A DNA stretch of 44,454 nucleotides, taken from assembly GCA_903930765.1 (NCBI GenBank), contig CAIYZV010000392.1, positions 1 to 44,454 of the forward strand, read 5' to 3'. Below are positions 8,573 to 17,015 of the stretch, one piece after another. Source of the stretch: an uncultured Pirellula sp. GTDB lineage: Bacteria > Planctomycetota > Planctomycetia > Pirellulales > Pirellulaceae. How positions within the stretch are numbered: the stretch's first letter is position 1; every line of letters begins with the position of its first letter. A program made the translations under genes and the position numbers. The notes beneath the pieces are model-generated. The model had not been told where the DNA came from. It ran no database searches and worked only from the letters and a program-made list of their open reading frames with translations.

Positions 8573-11076
8573 GAGCGCCCTCCCGCAACCGAGGCTCTGC
8601 TCCGATGATTCAATTTGATCTGCTCAACAAAGTATTCGAGCTCAGAATAATCTCCCGTTTCACCTTGCTTCACGACATCCGTCGTCAAACTCTTGTAACG
8701 CTCCTTGCGCTTGTCGGGAGGATCTGCAAGGTACACCACACGTGTTACGATCGGATCGCTATCGCGATACCCGGTTGCTTTGATCAATTCTCGCGCATTC
8801 GAGTCAACCCAATGGCGAGAACCGTTTCCAAAATAGATCAATGCACCGTCGCAAAGTTGGAGGTTATTCAAATGCACCTGCTGACGTTCCTCCTCGGTTC
8901 CATCCAATGCAGGAAGTAAAACCTCGATCCCTTTGCTGTAGAAAAAATCCTCAAGCCCCTCGGTCTGCTCTTCGTCGCGTGGATCCATCATCAGATAAAC
9001 ACTTGGCGGAATCTCTGAAGAGGAGGAAAGACTGTAGGATGCTCCGCGTCTTCGCGAAATCTTGTGCAGCACAAATTCCTTGACAGCACTAATGCGATCT
9101 TCGATGATCTCAAGCCCATCCGAATGAACAGGATCCGATGTGATCTCACGAATCCAGTTCTCTTGACGCAAGTCTTTGATGACGCGATCCCTCGGCAACC
9201 AAATGATTTGAGGGCAGTTGGTATTGGCAGCAAGGCGATATTGAATCGCGACCACGGACTCCTGGGAACCCTCTGGAATCAGTCCATAGACCGACCCGAT
9301 CGGATGGATGCACATGCACGCTGTCGACAATCCACGTTGGATCTCTTCCTCGACTTCCTCGAACGTTCTCGGAAGTGGATTCTCGGGGAGTACAACGCAG
9401 CCCTTCGCTATTAGTTCTCTACGCAACACCTCTCGGTCCGATGCGAGATCCGATGTAGTCTCCGCGAGGTAAACCACCAAAGCACCACTCGATAACGACT
9501 CATCGGAAGACAAGGAGTTTGACGAATCTAGCGATTTCCTGGCTTGCTTTAGCGTCCTGTAGATTGCATCCGCGACGTCATAGATACGATCAAAGTATTT
9601 GAGGCGAGACGCCTCACCCAATCGTTCATCCAACTCTCGGACTCTACCCGTCGTCGGCTCCTCTTCAAAGAATGCAAACTCTTCGACATTCGCAAAAATG
9701 GTATTCAATTCCCGCGGTATATCCTCAGGATCCACCGGAGTCTTGATCACCTTGATCAACCGAGAGTGCTGATTCGACTTTTCGATCGAATTGGCAAATC
9801 GCTGGACAATTTTCTGGCAATCTTTGGCCTTAGTAAATGTTGGGCTTAAAACAGAAACCAACGTCTTCGCGGACGCGACGGAGTCGACCAACGTTTCGTG
9901 AGCACTGGCTTCTCGTTGTCCCGGAAATGGAGTAACTTTGACCAACTCTCCCATCAATTGTTCGACGCGAAGGGCGACATTTTTCTGGAAGCTCGAGATC
10001 CAACCGACCCGATCTTTTTGCAATGGCTGATCATCGACTTGTGCAAAGCTAATCACAATGTCGCTATCTAACAAATCCTTAGCTGTGATTACGCTCCGGT
10101 CACTCTCCTTGTCCAAGGCATGCGATTGGCTCCGATCGAGAAACGCCCGAAGCTCTCGGGCGAAATCGGAGGCCGTCAAGTAACGGTCGGCGATTCGCGT
10201 CGAGAGTGCCTTCAGAACAATCCTCTCTAAATCGACAGGTATGCTCTGGTCTATTTGGCAGGGAGGGACACATTGCCCAGCCGTGATTTTCGCAATGAGC
10301 TCGTCGCGGTTGGCACCGACAAAAGGCCGTTGCTTCGTGAGCATCTCGTAGAGCACAGCGCCGAGGCTGAAAATATCACTGCGACCATCCATGCGGTAGA
10401 TTTCACCACTCGCTTGCTCCGGACTCATGTACGGAACGGTTCCAGCAAAACCCTCGTCTTCCGAGCCACTGTCTTCGCGAAGGGCCAAACCGAAGTCGGT
10501 CAAGTAAGGATGACCATCGTGGTCCACAAGGATATTCCCAGGCTTGACATCCCGATGGATCACACCGTTTTTGTGCGCATGGTACAAAGCTTCTGCAATG
10601 CACGCCGCCAGACGAATCTGATCGTTCCTGGGAATCGTCTCATCAGCGATATGCTTCGAAAGATCCCCGCTGGTAACCAATTTCATTACGACAAACGCAT
10701 CGCCATTATCAGTGACGCCAACATCGTAGATTGGAAGGATGTGACGATGCTCTAAGGCGGCGATAATACGGGCTTCATGAAGAAACCCCCGAAGGACTTC
10801 TCGGTTCGCGAAGACCCTTTTCGTAGTCTTGAAGGCCACTTCCCGCCGCAGTTGCCGATCGTAAGCAGCGTAGACTTCGGAAAATCCACCAGTCCCAAGC
10901 AGCTTTTCAACACGGTAACGGGAAAGGCCCGTACGGTTGATCTTGGATTCAATCCGAGACACCTGTTCTTTGGGTTTCCCAGACTGAAAAGCGATCGTAT
11001 CCAGTTCATCAGACGCCCCAAACTCGTTCTCGGGCGAATTGCTTTTATCGTCATCCGAACGGGAACCATTGCTCAT
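8569..11076 (-). CDS. Ser/Thr protein kinase with three TIR/SLOG-like C-terminal domains
   Basis: This 835-residue protein has an intact Hanks-type kinase at about 54-315: glycine loop GTGGFSEV 61-68, Lys83, HRDVKPGN 174-181, DFG 194-196, SPEQ 219-222. Three Rossmann-like domains follow. At 338-515 is a TIR-like domain (SDIVISFAQ, then KTLVSVLSPTF). At 532-675 is a DUF4062/SLOG-like domain (LVVYLAETTSDLASDREVLR). At 691-825 is another TIR-like domain (SVYLMMDPRDEEQTEGLEDF, CDGALIYFG). The usual catalytic glutamate after the conserved Cys of TIR NADases is not evident (CQKI in the first domain), so they may be binding or scaffold modules. There is no membrane segment. The frame extends to a TTG at 11133, but ATG 11076 is preferred; neither has a good ribosome site. 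It is coupled by ATGA to the nSTAND gene and presumably senses or phosphorylates it. Confidence 0.88.
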   Translation of the reverse strand: MSNGSRSDDDKSNSPENEFGASDELDTIAFQSGKPKEQVSRIESKINRTGLSRYRVEKLLGTGGFSEVYAAYDRQLRREVAFKTTKRVFANREVLRGFLHEARIIAALEHRHILPIYDVGVTDNGDAFVVMKLVTSGDLSKHIADETIPRNDQIRLAACIAEALYHAHKNGVIHRDVKPGNILVDHDGHPYLTDFGLALREDSGSEDEGFAGTVPYMSPEQASGEIYRMDGRSDIFSLGAVLYEMLTKQRPFVGANRDELIAKITAGQCVPPCQIDQSIPVDLERIVLKALSTRIADRYLTASDFARELRAFLDRSQSHALDKESDRSVITAKDLLDSDIVISFAQVDDQPLQKDRVGWISSFQKNVALRVEQLMGELVKVTPFPGQREASAHETLVDSVASAKTLVSVLSPTFTKAKDCQKIVQRFANSIEKSNQHSRLIKVIKTPVDPEDIPRELNTIFANVEEFAFFEEEPTTGRVRELDERLGEASRLKYFDRIYDVADAIYRTLKQARKSLDSSNSLSSDESLSSGALVVYLAETTSDLASDREVLRRELIAKGCVVLPENPLPRTFEEVEEEIQRGLSTACMCIHPIGSVYGLIPEGSQESVVAIQYRLAANTNCPQIIWLPRDRVIKDLRQENWIREITSDPVHSDGLEIIEDRISAVKEFVLHKISRRRGASYSLSSSSEIPPSVYLMMDPRDEEQTEGLEDFFYSKGIEVLLPALDGTEEERQQVHLNNLQLCDGALIYFGNGSRHWVDSNARELIKATGYRDSDPIVTRVVYLADPPDKRKERYKSLTTDVVKQGETGDYSELEYFVEQIKLNHRSRASVAGGRS

Positions 11077-11289
11077 AGGTACAACGCGGCATGAATCGAG
11101 GAAAACAGGGAGTTGGGCCGTGGTCAAGGCCAAAGTCTACTTAATCACTATCGAGCCCACAACAAACCCAGCACCACAAAATTCTATTAAAACCGTTAGC
11201 ACGCTCCAAGCGAAAGCGGAATCCCTGCAAGTACTGCGTTCCACAGCGGCCCCCTAATCCGCCGTCTCAGATCCATGCACCAACTCTAG

Positions 11290-11610
11290 CTAGGGTGCAG
11301 CACCAATCGGCATAGCCATACAAACCTCTGAAACCGGACTCTCTTTGGCCGCAGAACCATGGGCAGGTCGATTATACCAACAGTCACACATGTAATGCTT
11401 GTCCATGCGAATCAAGGAACCTGTCCAAGTTTTTCCGTCCGACGTTTTTCCGTCCGACACATCCCTGTGATCAACCGTAAGCCAGACGCAAATCCAGCAA
11501 ATGCAGATGATCAGCAACATGGGCGTCCAAACCGGAGCTAAAAGTACCATCAGGAAGAGCCTTCCCAAATCCCTCAAGGGGTTTTTGATACTCAAAAATC
11601 GATTCCACAT
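11290..11610 (-). CDS. Small membrane protein, hypothetical
   Basis: A 106-residue ORF with one long hydrophobic segment at about residues 17-46 (RLFLMVLLAPVWTPMLLIIC and onwards), long enough for one or two passes. A hydrophilic tail holds several cysteines. GAGGATGAAATC before the ATG is a fair ribosome site. The tail carries SDGKTSDGKT, made by a perfect 15-bp tandem duplication (11429-11458). It lies 213 bp upstream of the kinase-TIR gene on the same strand. I do not recognise the family; the hydrophobic segment and ribosome site argue that it is real. Confidence 0.5.
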   Translation of the reverse strand: MWNRFLSIKNPLRDLGRLFLMVLLAPVWTPMLLIICICWICVWLTVDHRDVSDGKTSDGKTWTGSLIRMDKHYMCDCWYNRPAHGSAAKESPVSEVCMAMPIGAAP

Positions 11611-11718
11611 GATTTCATCCTCACTTTACTTCCAGCACTTTGAAATTACTTCGCACCTTGATCATTCCACGGTAAAACAAACTCAACTCCGTATCTCAGA
11701 CTTCGCGGCACCGGCGGC

Positions 11719-11952
11719 TTAGCGTTGAAAACCAAGGCAGGTTCGATCTGTCGGGCCCCGTAGCGGATCCGGATCTGCGACGGCCTGTTCTTCGATCCAT
11801 TCCAAGCCTTCATGGATTTTCACCACGGTGGCTGGCAACCGGTCCGCCGAACCTCCGACCATTTGGTACGCTACCAATGAGCATGGAACTATCGTGAAAA
11901 GGAGGACCATCGCAAACACTCGGGGTGGGATCTGCCAGTAGCTTCCGCTCAT
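11719..11952 (-). CDS. Small membrane protein, hypothetical
   Basis: A 77-residue ORF with one hydrophobic segment at about residues 13-33 (FAMVLLFTIVPCSLVAYQM) and a short acidic tail. AAGGAA abuts the ATG, which is closer than ideal. It starts 273 bp from, and divergent to, the sigma-factor gene, and reads toward the other small membrane protein and the kinase-TIR gene. The family is not recognised. It may belong with the sigma factor/kinase unit, but nothing in its sequence proves this. Confidence 0.42.
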   Translation of the reverse strand: MSGSYWQIPPRVFAMVLLFTIVPCSLVAYQMVGGSADRLPATVVKIHEGLEWIEEQAVADPDPLRGPTDRTCLGFQR

Positions 11953-12225
11953 TTCCTTGGGCTCTTTCGGTCAAATGGTTTCATTTCCTATGGCTTCCCA
12001 GACCATTAGTGACTCTTGGGAAAGCTGACTGTCGCCATCATGGAATGCGGGTTTCTCGAGCGTGTCGGAAGCGACTGGAGAAAAAACAGGAAATTCGGGG
12101 AGCAATAGCATTGCAAATTGCAGGTCCTAGTCCGCAGCGTTACCATGGAGATCCCGGTACAACCAGTAAAACGACTGCCGTTAATAGAACCGAACTACTA
12201 AGCATTCAATGACATAGGAATTTCC

Positions 12226-12861
12226 ATGGGTGTTGATGATCTTTTGAACCGTTGCCAGACGGGGGATCGACACGCTGAGAATGAGTTGATTTCGCTCTAC
12301 TTCGGCCGACTGGCGGATCAAGCACAACGAAAGATCGGCGATCATTTCCAGGGGAAATTCGACGGCGAAGACATCGCCATTAGCGTCCTCAAATCCGTCG
12401 CGCTTCGAATGCGATCTGGCAAAGTCGAGATCGAAGACGAAAAACGGTTTTGGGCGCTGCTCATGGCAGTGATGAAGAACAAAGTCCACCGTCAGATCGA
12501 ATATTGGACGGCGCTCGGGCGAGATGTCCATCGTGAAAAAAATGGCGATCGCGAAGGGGAAGACGACTCGTTACCACTGGTCGTCCTAGAGGGAATGAGC
12601 CGAGAGCCAACGCCAGACGAAGCCGTTGCGACTAAGGAATTGATCGAAGGCTTGCTCTCCAAGCTCGACGAACTCACCCTAGACCGATACTCAGAACCAA
12701 GCTGCAAAGAGGTTTTGGTGGCTAGACTCGAGGGAAAGGAATACGCAGAAATCTGCGACGATGCTGAGCGCAAGTACGGCAGGAAACTTTCCACGAAGTC
12801 CATCTATCATCGAATGAAGGCCACCGAAGAAGCGCTCGGTTGCTTTATACAGGGGGATTAG
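12226..12861 (+). CDS. ECF-type RNA polymerase sigma factor
   Basis: This 211-residue protein has the layout of the large planctomycete ECF-like sigma family. The region 2-like N-terminus (ENELISLYFGRLADQAQRKI, then FDGEDIAISVLKSV) spans about 18-70, with KRFWALLMAVMKNKVHRQIE at about 78-97. A charged linker leads to a C-terminal helix-turn-helix with EGKEYAEICDDAERKYGR and STKSIYHRMKATEEAL, corresponding to region 4. AGGAA stands before the ATG. No anti-sigma gene is adjacent. In planctomycetes such factors often sit near Ser/Thr kinases, and a kinase gene set lies divergently about 1.1 kb away, which suggests phosphorylation-based control; that link is inference. Confidence 0.85.
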   Translation: MGVDDLLNRCQTGDRHAENELISLYFGRLADQAQRKIGDHFQGKFDGEDIAISVLKSVALRMRSGKVEIEDEKRFWALLMAVMKNKVHRQIEYWTALGRDVHREKNGDREGEDDSLPLVVLEGMSREPTPDEAVATKELIEGLLSKLDELTLDRYSEPSCKEVLVARLEGKEYAEICDDAERKYGRKLSTKSIYHRMKATEEALGCFIQGD

Positions 12862-12880
12862 TAACCAACGTCTACGACGA

Positions 12881-13144
12881 TTATCTAGCGTAGTTTTCAA
12901 GGAACCCACATTTCTGACAACGGTAAGAAAGTACGCTTATACATGCCGTCGAATCCTTCAGTCCGCCCATAAGTTTCTGGTCAGGTGATTTTACTCCTCC
13001 CAGCCAATGCGGTTCTGGTTTACCCCGGACCCACTTCGTGTCTTGGATTACACCTCTGGAAGCATCAGGCAGGAATCCCTCTTCCATGGAACCATTACAT
13101 TTTGGGCAAACAATTTGATGGCGTCTGTCATTGCCAACACTCAT
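12881..13144 (-). CDS. Zinc-ribbon protein, DUF6487-like
   Basis: An 87-residue protein with two CxxC knuckles: VCPKCNGSMEEGF near residue 13 and YRCQKCGFLENYA at the C-terminus. Between them are WVRGKPEPHWLGGVK segments. The spacing and the ending match the small zinc-ribbon family I know as DUF6487, whose function is unknown. I chose ATG 13144 because AAGGAG lies seven bases before it; the frame also opens at a TTG ten codons earlier with no ribosome site. It is convergent with the sigma factor, with only 19 bases between their ends. Confidence 0.75.
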   Translation of the reverse strand: MSVGNDRRHQIVCPKCNGSMEEGFLPDASRGVIQDTKWVRGKPEPHWLGGVKSPDQKLMGGLKDSTACISVLSYRCQKCGFLENYAR

Positions 13145-13379
13145 GAAACACTCCTTACCAAACCCGTGATACAACTTTTATTTCCATCCGTTCGACATGA
13201 TTCATTAGTCTACCAAACGTCGTCCTTCAATCCAACAAAGTGACCATGCCAGCCCAGAATAACTTAAGAGCACGAGGACAAGGAGCTCTCGTTAGCACAT
13301 GCAGAATTGGTAAATTGCACCGGATCCACCGGTTCAGATGAAGGATGCTAACGAAGATTCAGCCTAGAAGACAACTTAA

Positions 13380-13991
13380 ATGAGCAATAGAAAATCGCAA
13401 GGGCTTAGCTCCGAGGGAGAAACGTCTCAGTACTGCCGCAGGTACTTGATCGCGAGGCACCGTCGTGGCGAATTACTCGACTACTACTTTTTCTGGGGAC
13501 ATTCTAAGAGACCAGACGGAAGGATTTCCAAGGCCTGTTTCAGCCAGTGGTATCCAGCCCCTTTCGAGTTTGAAGGAGAAATCTACTTAACTGCCGAACA
13601 TTGGATGATGGCGGAAAAGGCAAGACTTTTTGGCGATCTTCAAACATGGCAACAGATTCTCGATGCTCCAGATCCAAGGATAGCAAAAGGTTTAGGCCGA
13701 TCGGTAAAACCGTTTGACAACAACACCTGGAAACGATCCGCCTTTGAGATGGTCGTCGCAGGTAACCTCTATAAATTCAGGCAAAACACGGAACTGAGAG
13801 ATTTCCTGCTGCAAACGGATGGGAAAATCCTCGTCGAGGCAAGTCCGGATGATCCGATTTGGGGTATTGGTGTAACTGAGGACGACCCTCACGCTCGCTC
13901 GCCGATGACTTGGCGTGGAGAAAATCTACTTGGATTTGCCCTCATGAACGTTCGAGACATTCTTACCGCTGAAATCCATGGAGCAAACTAA
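13380..13991 (+). CDS. NADAR family protein (YbiA-like, DUF1768)
   Basis: This 203-residue protein carries a complete NADAR domain from about residue 36 to the end. Segments are FFWGHSKRP, then CFSQWYPAPFEFEGEIYLTA, EHWMMAEKARLF, KFRQN, LVEASPDDPIWGIG, and WRGENLLGFALMNVRDIL near the C-terminus. Members either hydrolyse N-glycosidic bonds in early riboflavin intermediates (YbiA) or remove ADP-ribose from guanine bases in DarT-NADAR pairs. No DarT-like transferase gene is next to it. The first 35 residues are basic and unlike the family, so the real start could be slightly internal; no strong ribosome site marks the ATG. It lies a few kb from the TIR-like kinase gene, which also relates to NAD/ADP-ribose chemistry, but no functional tie is shown. 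Confidence 0.88.
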   Translation: MSNRKSQGLSSEGETSQYCRRYLIARHRRGELLDYYFFWGHSKRPDGRISKACFSQWYPAPFEFEGEIYLTAEHWMMAEKARLFGDLQTWQQILDAPDPRIAKGLGRSVKPFDNNTWKRSAFEMVVAGNLYKFRQNTELRDFLLQTDGKILVEASPDDPIWGIGVTEDDPHARSPMTWRGENLLGFALMNVRDILTAEIHGAN

Positions 13992-14074
13992 GGATGGGCA
14001 ATCAGTTATCACAATAACGAGAGGCCGATCCATCGCACTGGAAAAAGCGACAAAGATTATCCCCGCCCCTCGCT

Positions 14075-15007
14075 TCAGCCCGCTGCGTTAGGAAGCACTT
14101 CCAACCGAATTTTATTGCACCGAATAGTGATATCCGCCAAGAAGAGGCCACTCTCATTAGGATGTATCGTTTTTAAACCACGAAAGCTCGACGACTCAAC
14201 AGGGAAATGCTCGCTCATGTTTTTCATGTACAGAACCTGCGGAGTGAGCCTCGCGATGAGTAACTGCTCTCGACTGGCGACCTGGACATCGGTCTCGTCT
14301 GCAATCACCAAACGATGCCGCTGCTTCCCATAAACCATATTGAAGGCTCCAGGCTCTTTCGATCGCTGCCTGCCGATGGAGACTCGCTGGCACAATGGAA
14401 ATCGCTTCATCGCCCCCCGTGTCGATTCGTCATCGGAAAAAAAGCTCGAACCTCCACTTCCGAAAATCGTAGAGGGTCGCCCGATGAAGTCTCGGATGAT
14501 CTGGCTTTCGGTCTGAGGGACGATCACCAAATTCGCTTCCGGAGCTTGAAACTTGCAACCAAATTGCTCGTAGTAATCCTCCCAGCGACCACCATCTGCA
14601 TAGGCATTGCGCGCAACTAGCTCCTCTTTTGCCAACGTGGGGTACTTGCCTACGATGGAATGATCCAATCCGAGAGCCGCCAAAAACGAGGTAATTCGAG
14701 GTAGTTGATCGAATTGCGATAACAGCGTCTCAGGATTACTAGACTCCCAATGGGATTTAACGTAATCCCTCCAGTAACTGAGGCACAAGCAATTGCAGGA
14801 GCAAATCAAATCGGCGAGGAACCCCGGCCGATAGCCCTCCGGCAATTTGTTCACAAGTTCCGCGAACCTTCGCGGATACTCAGCCACAACACGGGGAAAA
14901 TCACTCTTCGTCGAAAGCTCTTTACTGAACTTTTCCTCCAACGCCTCGAAAAACTTCTCCTCACGACGATTCTCCCAAACGGACCCTTCTGATTCCTGTG
15001 AAGTCAC
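14075..15007 (-). CDS. FHA-like domain protein, probable last gene of the Tad operon
   Basis: A 310-residue soluble protein. The N-terminal 150 residues are helical, with a cysteine cluster (CSCNCLC near 69-75), and are not recognised. Residues 207-305 look like a diverged FHA domain: VSIGRQRS at 209-216 (the GR of FHA), then VQVASREQLLIARL near 241-254 where FHA has SxxH, with Gln in place of His. FHA domains bind phosphothreonine. The start is GTG with AGGAG 11 bases upstream. It follows tadC by 88 bp on the same strand, so it probably belongs to the Tad operon and may link it to kinases. The FHA call is from pattern only and is uncertain. Confidence 0.65.
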   Translation of the reverse strand: MTSQESEGSVWENRREEKFFEALEEKFSKELSTKSDFPRVVAEYPRRFAELVNKLPEGYRPGFLADLICSCNCLCLSYWRDYVKSHWESSNPETLLSQFDQLPRITSFLAALGLDHSIVGKYPTLAKEELVARNAYADGGRWEDYYEQFGCKFQAPEANLVIVPQTESQIIRDFIGRPSTIFGSGGSSFFSDDESTRGAMKRFPLCQRVSIGRQRSKEPGAFNMVYGKQRHRLVIADETDVQVASREQLLIARLTPQVLYMKNMSEHFPVESSSFRGLKTIHPNESGLFLADITIRCNKIRLEVLPNAAG

Positions 15008-15095
15008 AATACAACGAGCTCCTAATGGATCCTTTTACGGCGCTGATCCATCCATCAGTTGCGATGCTTCAGCGAGTCTCCCCTAGCAATGTAAT

Positions 15096-16109
15096 CTAGA
15101 TATTGAACATCTCCAAGATTCCTGATTCCAAGGCACCGACCAAGAACGGAGCGATTGCGATGATCATGCACGCAATCGTGATCACCATGGTCGGCAATGG
15201 CATCTTCGCCTCCGCTTTTCCAACTGCGATTTCCATGGCTCTCAGTTGCTTGGTACGAAGATGCTTCGCTCCGCGACGGAAGAAATCAGCTGCCGGAGCA
15301 CCATGCTCATGGGAGATACTCATCGTTCGAAGAATATCGTCAAATTCTTCAATTTGGATTCGATGCGCGATATTTTTGAGTGCATCGTACATCCCGATCC
15401 CCCGCTGAAGATCTCTGATCATGCGCTCAAACTCGTTGGCTAATGGATGACCAGGGAAATCGCGAATCACATCTTCGACGCCAGCTTGAAACGTTCCGCC
15501 AGCACTCATGGTCATCGAGAGTATTTCCATCGAATGCGGCAAGAGTTTTCGAATTTGCGACTGACGCATCCGAATTTTGCGGTCCAAGTGGACCAGCTGC
15601 AGTCGATACACGGCCATCGCCACAACTCCCATGCAGAGGGTGAACTGCAACGACAGATTGCTGCCGACGATGAAGAACGATGCTCCCACGCCGACCAATG
15701 CAGACATGAGACCCATCGTAGCGATATACTCGCTCGCGGTCCAAGCACCTTCGATCACACCGGCACGAAGTGCTATCACTACGCTGGTGCGAGACCCGAA
15801 CAGGGCCTTGGATAACCGTTGTCGCGGTGTTTTTTGGTGATTCGATTTATCATCGTTAGTTGGCATCGGATAGTGATACTCCATGCCTGTAGCGAGCCCT
15901 ACGACCCATGGCTCGAGCTTCTTGAACACCTTAGACTGACGTCGCAAAAGTTTGCGTCGGTTATCGTCCAAATCCCACTGGATCAACTCGTGCTCTACGA
16001 TAGGCCGCAACCACCAGACCAATGGCAGACGGATCAGCATGAAAACCGAACCCGCTAGTAGTAAACAGGCTCCCAGAAGCAGCGGTTCCTTGAAGAGAAT
16101 CTGAATCAT
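15096..16109 (-). CDS. tadC: Tad pilus inner-membrane protein TadC
   Basis: A 337-residue type II secretion F-domain protein. A membrane segment lies at about 9-28 and two more at about 130-170 (TMGLMSALVGVGASFFIVG onwards). The cytoplasmic T2SSF domain is at about 180-300 (LLPHSMEILSMTMSAGGTFQ, and LRTMSISHEHGAPAADFFRR) and a final membrane segment closes the protein. TadB and TadC together form the platform on which the TadA ATPase works to push pilin subunits out. It follows tadB by 48 bp in the same direction. Confidence 0.9.
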   Translation of the reverse strand: MIQILFKEPLLLGACLLLAGSVFMLIRLPLVWWLRPIVEHELIQWDLDDNRRKLLRRQSKVFKKLEPWVVGLATGMEYHYPMPTNDDKSNHQKTPRQRLSKALFGSRTSVVIALRAGVIEGAWTASEYIATMGLMSALVGVGASFFIVGSNLSLQFTLCMGVVAMAVYRLQLVHLDRKIRMRQSQIRKLLPHSMEILSMTMSAGGTFQAGVEDVIRDFPGHPLANEFERMIRDLQRGIGMYDALKNIAHRIQIEEFDDILRTMSISHEHGAPAADFFRRGAKHLRTKQLRAMEIAVGKAEAKMPLPTMVITIACMIIAIAPFLVGALESGILEMFNI

Positions 16110-16157
16110 AATTTTCGCCTATTACCTTGTCCGTAGGTGATTTTATATCGCTAGGAT

Positions 16158-17015
16158 TTAAAGTTTTGGAGTCAAGAGATTCTTCGCCCATGCACATCCG
16201 GCATAGGTGAGTAGCAGTACGATCGCCAACGCCTTCTGCCCCAGTTCCGAGTGGGTCAAGTGCCTGAAATTTTCCGGCGAACCCATATACGCCATCCCCA
16301 TGAACAGCAATGGCATCGCACTGAGGATGACCACTGTGGTCTTGCCCGCAGAAGTCTTCGAGGAAAGGAGTTGCTCAATTTCTGTCGCGTTGGTTAATGT
16401 CTCGGTAACACCAACCAACGAACCCGTCAGTGAACATCCGCGACTCATGACGTTGTTCATCGCAGTGACAAGTAAGGAAAACGCGTCAAGCTGCATCCCC
16501 GAACGAATGCTGTCGATCGCTTCTCGCAACGGCCTACCTCGTCGATGCTCCACCACAATCCGACGAACGAATGGGCCTAGGGGCTTGGCGGTCCTACTCG
16601 CCGCATCGGCCAATGCATCTGTCAGCGACAATCCTCCATGCGCGAGATGGCTTAAATCACCAGCAAAGTGGTGCACTTGCTGCCGCAACCGCCTTTCTCG
16701 AATTTGAATAATCGCATCGAGCACCATCGAGCGGGCATGAAAGAATATCAATAAGCATGCACCTCCAAGAATCCAGCCGATGACATGGACAGCGAGGTAG
16801 ATCACCATCAGCAACAATCCGACTTCGCTGAGGAACAAGGTCAAGCGAACCGACTCCTCTCGAAAGCCCAACTGGCTTAAACGCAAGATTCGGCTGGCTA
16901 GGTTTTTATGCGACACCGACTCCACCCAAGGTAAAATCCAGTGCCAGGCCGCAAAAGATGCTACGGAAACCGTGCCCGAAGCGAGTACGACCAGCAACAA
17001 TGTTTGGGCATCCAT
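16158..17015 (-). CDS. tadB: Tad pilus inner-membrane protein TadB
   Basis: A 285-residue T2SSF-domain protein. It has an N-terminal membrane segment, a central pair at about 62-100, the cytoplasmic domain at about 115-240 (FAGDLSHLAHGGLSLTDALA and RPLREAIDSIRSGMQLDAFS), and a C-terminal membrane segment (ALAIVLLLTYAGCAW). It partners TadC in the pilus platform. Its ATG overlaps the tadA stop (TAATG), indicating coupled translation and 1:1 supply with the ATPase. Confidence 0.9.
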   Translation of the reverse strand: MDAQTLLLVVLASGTVSVASFAAWHWILPWVESVSHKNLASRILRLSQLGFREESVRLTLFLSEVGLLLMVIYLAVHVIGWILGGACLLIFFHARSMVLDAIIQIRERRLRQQVHHFAGDLSHLAHGGLSLTDALADAASRTAKPLGPFVRRIVVEHRRGRPLREAIDSIRSGMQLDAFSLLVTAMNNVMSRGCSLTGSLVGVTETLTNATEIEQLLSSKTSAGKTTVVILSAMPLLFMGMAYMGSPENFRHLTHSELGQKALAIVLLLTYAGCAWAKNLLTPKL

